From the IMG/VR virus record IMGVR_UViG_3300050821_005575, positions 1-64,000 of that record: a stretch of 64,000 bases of DNA; one strand, given 5' to 3'. The stretch comes from a virus. Shown here piece after piece: positions 41,775 through 49,619 of this stretch. The position numbers and the translations under genes were made by a program. A model generated the notes under the pieces. It did not search any database. It was given only the letters and a program-made list of their open reading frames with translations, and was not told the DNA's origin. Positions within the stretch are counted from its first letter, which is position 1, and the number at the start of each line of letters is the position of its first letter.

Positions 41775-41783
41775 GGAGGTCGC

Positions 41784-42059
41784 GTGACGAAGGTCGAGTT
41801 CCTGGAGCGCTGGGCGAAGCGCGCGACAGGCGATAAACCCGTCGAGTCCTTCGAGCGGGACCTCGAGTCGCTGATGGCGATGACGATCCGGGCGGCGACC
41901 TCAGGGATCGCGAAGGGTCTGAACGCCGCGGCCCGGCAGTCCGTCAGCATCATGCACGAGCGAATCCTGCGAGAGGTCGCCGCGACTGTCGTCCCGGCCG
42001 TCGAGGCGGCGCTCATGAAGGCGAATGGCATCGAGGAAGAGGGAGTCGATCCGAAGTGA
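41784..42059 (+). CDS. Small helical protein
   Basis: 91 aa from GTG, GGAGG upstream. Helical and Ala-rich (LNAAARQSVSIMHERILREV). No family. The CGTGTACACG element follows its stop. Confidence 0.55.
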   Translation: MTKVEFLERWAKRATGDKPVESFERDLESLMAMTIRAATSGIAKGLNAAARQSVSIMHERILREVAATVVPAVEAALMKANGIEEEGVDPK

Positions 42060-42060
42060 T

Positions 42061-42070
42061 CGTGTACACG
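42061..42070 (+). promoter_or_regulatory. CGTGTACACG intercistronic palindrome
   Basis: Starts 1 nt after the TGA and runs into GGAG of the next gene. A GTG inside it opens a 6-codon frame ending in TGA that overlaps the next ATG. Confidence 0.6.
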
Positions 42071-42078
42071 GAGACTTT

Positions 42079-42699
42079 ATGACGCGCGGCACCGAGCAAG
42101 GCAAGAAGATCGACGAGATCGCTCTCGACTGGGATTCGCACCTGATCGTCCGATATCACTCCAGTCGGTACGCTCCGACATTCACCGTCGAAGCCGGAAA
42201 CGAAAGCTTCACGGGAGATAACCTGAAGCTCCTGATCGAGCAGGCCACGGTCTACCTGAGCGGCTGGTCGAAACTGAAGTGGGAGCCGATCATTGCGATC
42301 AGGACAGAGGTCTACGATGACATGCGCCCGAGCTTCGAGCGGCTCTTCCGGTCGAAGCATAAGGGGAAGGCCGTTTACCGCCGCTGGCGCGTCGGCGAGG
42401 ACGACGAGCCTGAGTTCGGTTCATACCACAAGGATAAGCACGCCAAGACGGAAAACTCTATGGACGGCGTGCCTGGGAGTATCGACCGCGGTCCTGGCGG
42501 ACGCATCGTCGCTTTCACGCCTGAGCGCTGGACGCAGCTCCGGGGGCTTCGGAAGATGCTCGGGGATGCGATGGAGATCGCCCAGGCAAAGCTATCGAAG
42601 ATCCTGGCCGATACGTCCGAGTCCGGATTCGACGCCTTCCTGAAGCAGATCTCGAACGGGGATCGCGCCGCCCTGCCGTTCAACGCTGCACCGAAGTAA
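42079..42699 (+). CDS. Unknown early protein
   Basis: 206 aa. Mixed alpha/beta with no recognised motif; a Trp/Arg-rich middle (VYRRWRVGEDDEPEFG) and a helical C-terminus. GGAG upstream. Confidence 0.6.
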   Translation: MTRGTEQGKKIDEIALDWDSHLIVRYHSSRYAPTFTVEAGNESFTGDNLKLLIEQATVYLSGWSKLKWEPIIAIRTEVYDDMRPSFERLFRSKHKGKAVYRRWRVGEDDEPEFGSYHKDKHAKTENSMDGVPGSIDRGPGGRIVAFTPERWTQLRGLRKMLGDAMEIAQAKLSKILADTSESGFDAFLKQISNGDRAALPFNAAPK

Positions 42700-42775
42700 C
42701 AATGAGTGCTGTGATGATGCTATGACGAGGTGGTGGGCCTTAGATCCTAGGTTCTTCAGTCAACCGGAGAAGAAG

Positions 42776-43381
42776 ATGAGACAATGCACGATCTGCGGAA
42801 GCCAAGCCGAGCAGCATATGTGCGGCGGGACTCCGACGCTGCCTCCGTACGATAGCCTGTCGGAAGAGATTCGGAATCTTCGCGCTGGGCTCGAATCTCT
42901 CCAGCGGTCTCATATGCAGGACATGGAGATGGCGATTGAGCAGCGCGATAAGGCGTACAGCGAATTGGACGCCATGAAACTTCAGATTGGCGAACAGGCC
43001 AAGGCGATTCGGAATGTCCAGCGTGCGCTCATACGGAATGAGAACCGTGAAATCAACATGGGCGAGGCTTGGGCGCTGATCACGGAGGCCGTCGCTGAAA
43101 AGCCAAAGAGCGAGAGCGGTGAGGCGATGGTCTGGAGGGCCTGCCCAGAGCACAAGCACCACGAGAAGAAGCCGTTCAAGTGGGGCCCGTCGCCGTGGCA
43201 CCCCTGCCCGAACTGTGAATACCGGAACATCACCGAGAAACTGGAGACCGGCCCGCAGACGTTCACCGAGAAGCGGTCTGAGTCCTCACGGAAGATCGAG
43301 CATTGCAAGTCGCCCGCCTGCAATGGTGACGACAATTGCCAATGCAAGTGCTATGACTGCCTTCAAATCGTGAACTTCTGA
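42776..43381 (+). CDS. Cys-rich zinc protein with coiled middle
   Basis: 201 aa from ATG 42776 with GGAGAAG upstream (42722 is possible). N-terminal knuckle CTICGSQAEQHMC, coiled middle, then HPCPNCEYRNI and a C-terminal cluster (CNGDDNCQCKCYDC). Several zinc sites are likely. No family. Confidence 0.6.
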   Translation: MRQCTICGSQAEQHMCGGTPTLPPYDSLSEEIRNLRAGLESLQRSHMQDMEMAIEQRDKAYSELDAMKLQIGEQAKAIRNVQRALIRNENREINMGEAWALITEAVAEKPKSESGEAMVWRACPEHKHHEKKPFKWGPSPWHPCPNCEYRNITEKLETGPQTFTEKRSESSRKIEHCKSPACNGDDNCQCKCYDCLQIVNF

Positions 43382-43403
43382 AGAACGCATTTAGGATTGA
43401 CAG

Positions 43404-43553
43404 ATGAATAAGGACATCAAGAAGTGCCCGCCTTGTACCAAGGAAACCGGAAGGCAGGGGTTTGTCATCCGGTACTACCGGGGCGGGAGAATCCGGCTGC
43501 ACAAGAAATGCGCCCGGCAGTTCGATCAGAATAGAAGTGCGTTTGGCTTTTGA
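43404..43553 (+). CDS. Small zinc-like protein
   Basis: 49 aa. KKCPPCTKETGRQGFVIRYY then RLHKKCARQF: a CxxC and a distal HKKC. Overlap with the next gene is avoided by starting that gene at ATG 43559. Confidence 0.5.
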   Translation: MNKDIKKCPPCTKETGRQGFVIRYYRGGRIRLHKKCARQFDQNRSAFGF

Positions 43554-43558
43554 GCTAT

Positions 43559-43867
43559 ATGACGAAAAGAAGACGCAAAAGTTCAAGAGAGCCGATCCCC
43601 GCCAAGGCAGTCCAGCTTGTCAGGCGATTGGTGAAACGTCTTGGAGAAGACGAGGTGTGGATTCGCTGCCGCTGGAGTTACAAAAGCGGCTGGAGCGTCG
43701 AGGTCGTCGTGTCGTTCTCGGGATATTACGACCGCGTCAGTAAGCTGCTGCGAGAGGTCAGAGGCTTCAAGTGGGTCGTGAGTTGGCACAAGGAAGGTCT
43801 TGAGCTTCACGTATGGCACGACGACTGGTACGAGAAATTCAAAAAGAATGAGGCTCGTGAATCATGA
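43559..43867 (+). CDS. Unknown small basic protein
   Basis: 102 aa. Basic N-terminus (TKRRRKSSRE), then an aromatic beta region (WIRCRWSYKSGWSVEVVVSF). No family; 4-nt overlap with the HigA-like gene. Confidence 0.55.
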   Translation: MTKRRRKSSREPIPAKAVQLVRRLVKRLGEDEVWIRCRWSYKSGWSVEVVVSFSGYYDRVSKLLREVRGFKWVVSWHKEGLELHVWHDDWYEKFKKNEARES

Positions 43868-44115
43868 CGTCCGAACAGCGCAAACTATTGGGCGAGATCA
43901 TCAACGACGAACTGATGGAGCGCGGCTGGACGCTGGAGGATCTCGCCAAGAAGTCCGAGCTTCAGGCACTCCGTATTCGAGAGCTTGTTGGCGGGTGCGG
44001 GCCAATGACGAAGGTTGTTGCCCTTGGGCTGTCGAACGCCTTCGGCACCTCGATGGAATTCTGGATCAACCTTTGTCACCAACCCCAAGAAGGGAAGGTG
44101 TCAGATCGAAAATAG
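43864..44115 (+). CDS. HigA/VapI-like helix-turn-helix protein
   Basis: 83 aa. IINDELMERGWTLEDLAKKS followed by MTKVVALGLSNAFGTSMEFW matches the XRE-family antitoxin core, including the conserved GTS-x-EFW ending. No HigB-like toxin is next to it, so it may act as a stand-alone repressor or immunity protein. Confidence 0.75.
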   Translation: MTSEQRKLLGEIINDELMERGWTLEDLAKKSELQALRIRELVGGCGPMTKVVALGLSNAFGTSMEFWINLCHQPQEGKVSDRK

Positions 44116-44305
44116 GCTCTGTGGTTCCACGCTTCAAGGTCATGGGCCAGACGTCCATTGCAACCTTCCCTATGGACACCGGAAACTGAAGTGCTTCAGC
44201 GCAATCGAATGTCAGGACGGTGTTCTGCTCTGCCTGGAATGGCACTTCGTCCCGGCAGAAGAACGAAAAGCGACCGACACTTCCAGCGAAAGGAGTAAGT
44301 CATGA
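44105..44305 (+). CDS. Small Cys/His protein, start uncertain
   Basis: About 66 aa. CGSTLQGHGPDVHCNLPYGH is a knuckle common in small phage proteins (CG..L....C.LP.GH). No ATG or GTG exists near the start in this frame; TTG 44015 or a non-canonical ATC at 44105 are the options, with translation coupled to the upstream gene. Confidence 0.45.
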   Translation: MENRLCGSTLQGHGPDVHCNLPYGHRKLKCFSAIECQDGVLLCLEWHFVPAEERKATDTSSERSKS

Positions 44306-44481
44306 GCGATCGAGAAAGAATCGTGAAAGCTTTAGAAGAGGCTCTTCGGAAGACTGAGGAGATTACGAACGCCCAGAGGAAGCAGTGGCCGAACACAAAA
44401 GCTTGGGGCAATACGCTAGCCGCCCGCGAGGCTATGGCAGCGACCTTTCGAGAAGCGATTGAGATTGCTAGGACAGCTTAG
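44302..44481 (+). CDS. Small helical protein
   Basis: 59 aa; AAGGAG upstream and a 4-nt overlap with the preceding gene. Charged helices (RERIVKALEEALRKTEEI). No family. Confidence 0.55.
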   Translation: MSDRERIVKALEEALRKTEEITNAQRKQWPNTKAWGNTLAAREAMAATFREAIEIARTA

Positions 44482-44488
44482 TAGGATA

Positions 44489-44513
44489 GGCACAGAATAA
44501 TGGAAGAGTGCAG
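44489..44513 (+). repeat. GGCAC-type intercistronic hairpin, copy 2
   Basis: GCACAGAA...GAGTGC with the next gene's ATG (44500) in the loop, so folding could gate initiation. Confidence 0.55.
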
Positions 44514-45420
44514 ACTCCATCCGACAGCCGGACGGCACTTCGTCCACGTCTTTCCGAGCGATCCGTTTCTCGGAGAGATCCGAGACTGCTATAGGTCAGC
44601 GGCGCGTCGGATCCCCTGGATGTCGGTTGACGATATTTCGTACTGGCATCCTGACCGACCAGAATGGGGCGACCGTGAGCGTGTGGTGATATTCTGGGGA
44701 GCGTCCCCTGGCTGGATCCCGAGGCACCGACGAGCCGCTGCAGTCCTGCGCTATACAGAGTCTGTCGGAATCCCGGAAGGTCTGAATCCAGTTCAGCGTC
44801 AGCTCGTCGAGCAGTTTTCGGCGTGCTCAGAAGCTTTCGATATGCTACTCGGTGGAACCGTAACAGTCGCCGACTTCTGGTCCGGGAAGTACAAGATGAC
44901 CGCCTTCGCGCCGATCGGCTACGAGCCGGAGATCCTCGGTCGACCGGACTGGTCGACGCCGAAGATCGCAGACTTCGCCTTCCGAGGGAATCTCATCGGC
45001 CGTCGGATGTACATCATGAAGAAGCTTCAGAAGTCCTTTCTGAACATCAACTGGATCCACTCGTTCGGCCTCGAGAGGAAATTTCAGCTAGATAAAACGC
45101 TGATTGACCTGTACATCGGTCATTCCAGCGACCTGAGCTTTCCAGGGATGCGTCTCTGGCAGGGAATCTCTTCGTCGGCGGCGCTCGTCATGGAGCCTCG
45201 GGATGCATGGCCCGCGGTCGCCGGTCGTCACTATATCGAGATCCCTGAGGCCGATCCGGACCTCTTCGGCTTCTTCGTCGAGAAGCTGCGGGAGCTCCTG
45301 CGGGACACCGCCGCCCTTCGGTTGATCGCAGAGACGGCCCATAAGGAGCTCTCGGCCTATACGATCGACCGGTGTATGGAGGACTTTGTCGTCCCGGCAA
45401 CGAAGGGGCTGCGCGGGTGA
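44500..45420 (+). CDS. CgeB-like glycosyltransferase
   Basis: 306 aa. A GT-B C-terminal lobe is visible: FAFRGNLIGRRMYIM, then LYIGHSSDLSFPGMRLW and SSAALVMEPRD, the order found in CgeB/SpsH-like transferases. It starts a three-gene overlapping unit with the BKACE and acyltransferase genes. Confidence 0.65.
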   Translation: MEECRLHPTAGRHFVHVFPSDPFLGEIRDCYRSAARRIPWMSVDDISYWHPDRPEWGDRERVVIFWGASPGWIPRHRRAAAVLRYTESVGIPEGLNPVQRQLVEQFSACSEAFDMLLGGTVTVADFWSGKYKMTAFAPIGYEPEILGRPDWSTPKIADFAFRGNLIGRRMYIMKKLQKSFLNINWIHSFGLERKFQLDKTLIDLYIGHSSDLSFPGMRLWQGISSSAALVMEPRDAWPAVAGRHYIEIPEADPDLFGFFVEKLRELLRDTAALRLIAETAHKELSAYTIDRCMEDFVVPATKGLRG

Positions 45421-46271
45421 ACGACGTCATTCTGTCCCTAACTCCGACCGGCATGGTCCCGACGAAGGCGATGACGCAGTACGTTCCGATCGATCCGCCG
45501 GAGATCGTCGACGACGTTCTGGCCTGCCACGCGACCGGCATCACGTCGGTCCACCTGCACGCTAGACGTGTTGACGGCACACCGACGCATCGTGCAGATG
45601 TCTATGGCCGGATCATCGAGGGGATCCGCCGGGCAGCTCCGGAGATCGTCATCTGCGTCTCGCTGTCAGGTCGGGTCGTCCGGGATCTCGCTCAGCGCGC
45701 CGAGCCGCTGACCCTGCTCGGTGACCTGAAGCCTGACATGGGCTCCCTGACGCTCTCGTCGATGAATTTCCCGGGTCAACCGTCCGTCAACGAGCCCGCG
45801 GTCATCCAGGGGCTCGCCGAGGAGATGCTCCGACGCGGTGTCGTCCCGGAGCTAGAGATCTTCGATCTCGGAATGGTCAACTACGCGCACTATCTGTACG
45901 AAAAAGGACTCCTGAAGAAGCCTCTGTACGCGAACATCTTCCTGGGCGGGATCGCCGGGGCTCAGCTAGACCTCGTCCACGCCGGGATCCTCCTGAAGGA
46001 CCTGCCGCAGCTGACCTACTGGTCCTTCGGCGGCCTCGGTGACGCGCAGCTCGGCGCGAACGTCCTAGCCCTGACGATGGGCGGCGGCGTCCGGGTCGGC
46101 CTTGAAGATTCGATCTGGTCGGACCCGTCCAGAACGACGCTGGCGACGAACCTCGACCTCGTCGAGCGGATCCACCGGCTAGCCGGAATGCTCGGCCGGA
46201 AGGTCATGAAGCCGCTGGACTTCCGGATCCTGATGGGCATGGAGATCGCGAAGGGGAGGTACGGGCGATGA
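45417..46271 (+). CDS. BKACE-family beta-keto acid cleavage enzyme
   Basis: 284 aa from GTG, 4-nt overlap with the transferase before it. SVHLHARRVDG holds His46 and His48 and VRVGLEDSIW holds Glu230, the zinc ligands of the 3-keto-5-aminohexanoate cleavage enzyme, at the same positions. The family cleaves beta-keto acids with acetyl-CoA to give acetoacetate and a CoA ester. A CoA-linked product could feed the acyltransferase encoded next. I know of no virus role for this enzyme; the substrate is unknown. Confidence 0.85.
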   Translation: MNDVILSLTPTGMVPTKAMTQYVPIDPPEIVDDVLACHATGITSVHLHARRVDGTPTHRADVYGRIIEGIRRAAPEIVICVSLSGRVVRDLAQRAEPLTLLGDLKPDMGSLTLSSMNFPGQPSVNEPAVIQGLAEEMLRRGVVPELEIFDLGMVNYAHYLYEKGLLKKPLYANIFLGGIAGAQLDLVHAGILLKDLPQLTYWSFGGLGDAQLGANVLALTMGGGVRVGLEDSIWSDPSRTTLATNLDLVERIHRLAGMLGRKVMKPLDFRILMGMEIAKGRYGR

Positions 46272-46936
46272 CTCGACCGTTCGTCATGTTCGGCTTCTCG
46301 CACCTGTTCGGCGACATCGTCGACTGTATCGAGTCGGTCGACGGACAGCTCGACCGCGTCTACCTGAACGTCCCGGAGACCTTCGAGAAGCCGGGACGCG
46401 CTTCGCTCTCTCAGAGGATCTCGCGGCTCGGTTATCACGTCACCGTCGAAAACATAATTAGCTTCCGGAGGGTCCACCCAAGCGAAAGCTACGTCATCGG
46501 ATTCTCCCGGAGTCAGGCAGATGAGCTTATCCGGCACTTGGAGGTTGGACTCGGACCGTGCAATCCGCTAACCCACAAGTCGGCGATCCTTCAGATGGGA
46601 GCTTCTCTCGGTCCATGGTCGATCGTTAACGCAGGGGCGATTCTCGGCTCCTGGAGCAAGTTCGGCCGCCACGTCATCGTGAACCGCGGCGCGAATGTCG
46701 GACACGACGCCATCGTTGGAGACCACTGCTTCATCGCTCCTGCCGCAGTCCTCTGCAGCCACGTCGTCCTGGACGAGGACGTCTTTGTCGGCGCGAACGC
46801 GACGATCCTGCCGGACGTCCACGTCGGTGCCGGGGCGACGGTCGCCGCTGGCGCTGTCGTCCTCGAGGACGTCCCGGCGCACACGATGGTTGCCGGGGTC
46901 CCTGCGGTCGTCAAGAATGCTCCGATCGGTGCCTGA
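46268..46936 (+). CDS. NeuD/PglD-like acyltransferase (left-handed beta-helix)
   Basis: 222 aa. N-terminal Rossmann-like part, then hexapeptide repeats from about residue 105: VIVNRGANVGHDAIVGDHCF, PDVHVGAGATVAAGAVVLED, ending AGVPAVV. This is the sugar O-/N-acyltransferase fold using acyl-CoA. Overlaps the BKACE gene by 4 nt. Confidence 0.8.
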   Translation: MTRPFVMFGFSHLFGDIVDCIESVDGQLDRVYLNVPETFEKPGRASLSQRISRLGYHVTVENIISFRRVHPSESYVIGFSRSQADELIRHLEVGLGPCNPLTHKSAILQMGASLGPWSIVNAGAILGSWSKFGRHVIVNRGANVGHDAIVGDHCFIAPAAVLCSHVVLDEDVFVGANATILPDVHVGAGATVAAGAVVLEDVPAHTMVAGVPAVVKNAPIGA

Positions 46937-47145
46937 TGCTGATCGCGATTCTCTGCGACGCCGGTCCTGACCTCGACGGGTCCGAACGACGGGTCACGAT
47001 CCTGATCGATGCGGAGGGGAACCGCCACGAGACTCGCATCGGCTGGCCGGATGTCGGCGACGTCAGTATCTGCTGGGGGCCGATCCTGCTTATCACGCGC
47101 GAGGAGTACATCCTGGAGTCTCACATCGCCTACGGAAGCGCCTAG
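46936..47145 (+). CDS. Unknown small protein
   Basis: 69 aa, overlapping the acyltransferase stop (TGATG). Alternating strand pattern (RRVTILIDAEGNRHETRIG). No family. Confidence 0.5.
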   Translation: MLIAILCDAGPDLDGSERRVTILIDAEGNRHETRIGWPDVGDVSICWGPILLITREEYILESHIAYGSA

Positions 47146-47155
47146 AGGAGGAATC

Positions 47156-47350
47156 ATGCTGAAGGAACTGTTCACGCACATCGACGCCTTCGTGACGAAG
47201 TACGGCGGCTCGACGCCGGACAAGATGAGGGCCGACCTCCTGGAGCTCATCCAGAAGGCCTCCGACCACGGCGCCGATAAGAACCAAGGGAACGTTGCCG
47301 GGATCGCCGTCAAGGCGATCAAGGCGCTGTTCGGCAAGAAGGAGGACTGA
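47156..47350 (+). CDS. Small helical protein
   Basis: 64 aa with GAGGAGG upstream. Helical, Lys-rich C-terminus (VAGIAVKAIKALFGKKED). No family. Confidence 0.55.
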   Translation: MLKELFTHIDAFVTKYGGSTPDKMRADLLELIQKASDHGADKNQGNVAGIAVKAIKALFGKKED

Positions 47351-47352
47351 CC

Positions 47353-47463
47353 GTGACGGGCGAGCTGGCGCCGTTCGTCCACGTCGCGATCGGCTTCGCG
47401 CTCGGGATCTTCACATGGTCGATCCTGTGCGGGGGACGACGGCGCCGAAGGAGGGGGCTATGA
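47353..47463 (+). CDS. Single-pass membrane microprotein
   Basis: 36 aa from GTG. One transmembrane helix (HVAIGFALGIFTWSILCGG) and an Arg tail (RRRRRRGL). Stop overlaps the next ATG. Confidence 0.5.
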   Translation: MTGELAPFVHVAIGFALGIFTWSILCGGRRRRRRGL

Positions 47464-47945
47464 AGACACTGGACGCAGATGAAGTTACCGAGGAGACTGC
47501 ACACCGGGAGCGGAAGTGGGGGCTCCTGCAGGCGCGGACCATCTCCGATGGCGGTCAGACCGTCTACATGAAGCGCCTGACGATCCTGCTGACGCCGTGG
47601 TTCTCGATCAAGCTCCATCGGATCTACCGGCCGGACAAGGATCGTGACCTCCACGATCACCCCTGGACGTTCTTCTCGATCCTTCTCTTGGGTCGGTACA
47701 TCGAGGACACGGTCAACGGCCCGCGCTTCGTCAACTGGTGGAACTGGAAGCGCGCGGAGGGTCGACACTCGATCCTCGTGACGACCCGGACGCCGGTCTG
47801 GACGCTCGTCTTCACCGGCCCGAAGCGGCGGGTCTGGGGTTTCTGGGTGGACGGAGGAACTCGGTTCGTCGACTGGGAGACGTACGACACGCTGAAGGGA
47901 CGTGGGGAGACCTCTTCGCTCCAGGATCAGACTAAGGTTTTATAA
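47460..47945 (+). CDS. Cupin-like protein
   Basis: 161 aa; AAGGAGGGG upstream. LLTPWFSIKLHRIYRPDKDR, DLHDHPWTFFSILLLGRY and a later beta hairpin fit the one-domain cupin often found in phage and bacterial sugar loci. Metal ligands could be the two His of DLHDHPW. Role unknown. Confidence 0.65.
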   Translation: MKTLDADEVTEETAHRERKWGLLQARTISDGGQTVYMKRLTILLTPWFSIKLHRIYRPDKDRDLHDHPWTFFSILLLGRYIEDTVNGPRFVNWWNWKRAEGRHSILVTTRTPVWTLVFTGPKRRVWGFWVDGGTRFVDWETYDTLKGRGETSSLQDQTKVL

Positions 47946-47964
47946 TCTACGAACGGAGGCGAAG

Positions 47965-48285
47965 GTGAATCTACTCGAGGTCCAGTCGAAGCTCCCGTGG
48001 GGGATGAAGTACAGCGAGCTCTTCCAGAGGAATCCATGCATCCATAAGGACTTCCAGCACGCCCTCGTCCATGTTGCGAAGGCCTCCGGGAAGCTCTGGA
48101 CGATGGTTGAAGCTGCAGATCATTCTATCGACGTACCGAACTTTCCGAAGGCTGAGGTCGAGAAGTATCTGGCCGACCTCGTGATCTGCGCACTGCGCAT
48201 GGCGAATACGAACCCGAGCGGACTGATCGACCTTCAGGCTGCGGTCATCAACCGCCTGGAGACGAAGAACGGGGTGAAGCTGTGA
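47965..48285 (+). CDS. MazG-like protein
   Basis: 106 aa from GTG (GGAGG upstream). HALVHVAKASGKLWTMVEAADH and KYLADLVICALRMANTNP resemble the helical MazG-type nucleotide pyrophosphohydrolases of phages, though the usual E-x-x-E pattern is only partly visible. Catalysis is uncertain. Confidence 0.5.
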   Translation: MNLLEVQSKLPWGMKYSELFQRNPCIHKDFQHALVHVAKASGKLWTMVEAADHSIDVPNFPKAEVEKYLADLVICALRMANTNPSGLIDLQAAVINRLETKNGVKL

Positions 48286-48443
48286 AGGTTCACATCGCCG
48301 CGCTGGTCGACCTCAGCGCGAAGCGCGGAGGCTGGCCGTCGCATTCCAGTCTCGTCGGTCGATGCGGCCGGACTCGACCTCAGGAGACCACGACAAGACG
48401 GAGTCGAGCGACCTGTAAAGCTTGCTTAAAAGCGAAGGTCTAA
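48282..48443 (+). CDS. Small Cys-containing protein
   Basis: 53 aa from GTG, overlapping the preceding stop. VHIAALVDLSAKRGGW...CGR...TCKACLKAK matches the H...C...CxxC plan of small phage zinc proteins. Confidence 0.5.
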   Translation: MKVHIAALVDLSAKRGGWPSHSSLVGRCGRTRPQETTTRRSRATCKACLKAKV

Positions 48444-48444
48444 G

Positions 48445-48669
48445 ATGGAAGACGCGATCAAGACCGTCTGCACGATCCTTGGAGCTCCGATCTGCACGTT
48501 TTTCTGGTGGGTTATCAGTCAGTCATTCCAGAAAACCCTCGTAAAGGACACCGGCTGGAAGTGGCTGAAGTACCCGTTCATGATCGCAGACGGCGCGTAC
48601 GCCGGACTGTGCGGCTACGCCTTCGCGACCGAACTGACGAGGCTTGGTCTTTTTATAGCTGCACACTAG
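48445..48669 (+). CDS. Small membrane protein
   Basis: 74 aa. Two hydrophobic segments (VCTILGAPICTFFWWVI; AYAGLCGYAFATELT). Its stop lies in the hairpin at 48659. No family. Confidence 0.6.
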   Translation: MEDAIKTVCTILGAPICTFFWWVISQSFQKTLVKDTGWKWLKYPFMIADGAYAGLCGYAFATELTRLGLFIAAH

Positions 48670-48684
48670 AAATATAGTGTGCAG
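48659..48684 (+). repeat. GGCAC-type intercistronic hairpin, copy 3 (extended)
   Basis: CTGCACACTA and TAGTGTGCAG pair perfectly over 10 bp around GAAATA. It contains the stop codon and overlaps the poor -35 region of the tmRNA promoter. Confidence 0.6.
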
Positions 48685-48700
48685 AATCCGAAACAGAAGC

Positions 48701-48706
48701 TATAAT
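48701..48706 (+). promoter_or_regulatory. TATAAT box upstream of the tmRNA
   Basis: Perfect -10 hexamer, 51 nt before the mature tmRNA 5' end. The -35 position reads TGTGCA, a poor match. A CGGCAGT/ACTGCCG hairpin (48712-48731) lies in the predicted precursor leader. Confidence 0.5.
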
Positions 48707-48756
48707 CCGTCCGGCAGTTGAGCGACTGCCGTGGTGGCATTGTGTTCTTTGGAAAT

Positions 48757-49050
48757 GGGCCCGAACAGGATTCGACCGGAACCGCGGGGCCGGGTGTTGC
48801 GCGCCGTAGTTGGTCGCTTGGCTACGATAAAAGGCGACCAAACAACTAACTGGCAAGCGCCAGCTCCTCGCCGCGGCCTGACCGCGACCGTCCGCTCTCG
48901 CTGACCTCCGATAGGCAGGGACGGACGTAAACAGGATCGGAGGACCCCTGGGCACACTGCTGTAGGTTGGCGGACCTAAACCGCCTACGCGCGTAGAAGC
49001 CTCGGTTTCCGGCTCTAGGGACGGCGGTTCGATTCCGCCCGGGTCCACCA
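48757..49050 (+). ncRNA. ssrA: tmRNA (transfer-messenger RNA)
   Basis: 294 nt. The acceptor stem is GGGCCCG at the 5' end with CGGGTCC before A-CCA, including the alanine-identity G3.U70 pair; CCA is encoded. T-arm is GGCGG-TTCGATT-CCGCC. Pseudoknot PK1 is CGTAG/CTACG (48805-48809/48822-48826) with GGTCGC/GCGACC (48812-48817/48834-48839). Twelve nt after PK1 the resume codon GGC (48852) opens the tag GKRQLLAAA, stop TGA 48879-48881, a degron-like end. It rescues stalled ribosomes. Flanked by phage-type genes on both sides. Confidence 0.92.
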
Positions 49051-49069
49051 TTTACAGGAAGGGAAGAGA

Positions 49070-49618
49070 ATGCATCCATCGGTCATCGACTTTCTTCGTC
49101 GAAACGTCCAGTCCAGCGACATCCTCGGGAAGAGCGTACTTGAAGTCGGCAGCTACAACGTCAACGGGAGCCCGCGCGAGGTCATCGAGCCGCTGCGGCC
49201 GGGCTCGTACATCGGCGTCGACGCGCAGTCCGGCCCGTGCGTCGACAAAGTCGTCGCGGCGGACGATCTCGTCAAGGAGTTCGGCGAGGAGCGCTTCGAC
49301 GTCGTCGTCTCGACCGAAATGCTCGAGCACGTCCGCTACTGGCGCCGGATCGTCACGCAGATGAAGGCTGTCGTGAAGATCGGCGGCCTGCTGGTCGTCA
49401 CGACTCGTTCGCCGGGCTTCCCGTACCATGCTTATCCGGAGGATCACTGGCGCTTCACGAAGGATCACTTTCTGTCGATCTTTCAGGATATGGCGATCCT
49501 GGTCCTCGAGGATGACATTCCGAACATGCCGGGCGTCCTACTGAAGGCTCGACGTAAGCCTTGCCACCTCCTGACCGTCGAGGAGCTCGGTCCGATCACC
49601 CCCGGGAACTCGAGGTAA
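49070..49618 (+). CDS. Class I SAM-dependent methyltransferase
   Basis: 182 aa; AGGAAGGG upstream, 19 nt after the tmRNA. Motif I is VLEVGSYNVNG, the acidic residue after strand 2 is YIGVDAQSG, and VVVSTEMLEHVRYW follows. Common type in phage and polysaccharide loci. Target unknown. Confidence 0.75.
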   Translation: MHPSVIDFLRRNVQSSDILGKSVLEVGSYNVNGSPREVIEPLRPGSYIGVDAQSGPCVDKVVAADDLVKEFGEERFDVVVSTEMLEHVRYWRRIVTQMKAVVKIGGLLVVTTRSPGFPYHAYPEDHWRFTKDHFLSIFQDMAILVLEDDIPNMPGVLLKARRKPCHLLTVEELGPITPGNSR

Positions 49619-49619
49619 C

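Noticed and set aside
48834-48881. Longer tmRNA tag starting with GCG (ATKQLTGKRQLLAAA)
   Set aside because: Its first codons are the 3' arm of pseudoknot PK1. The resume codon usually lies about 12 nt after PK1, which gives the shorter GKRQLLAAA.
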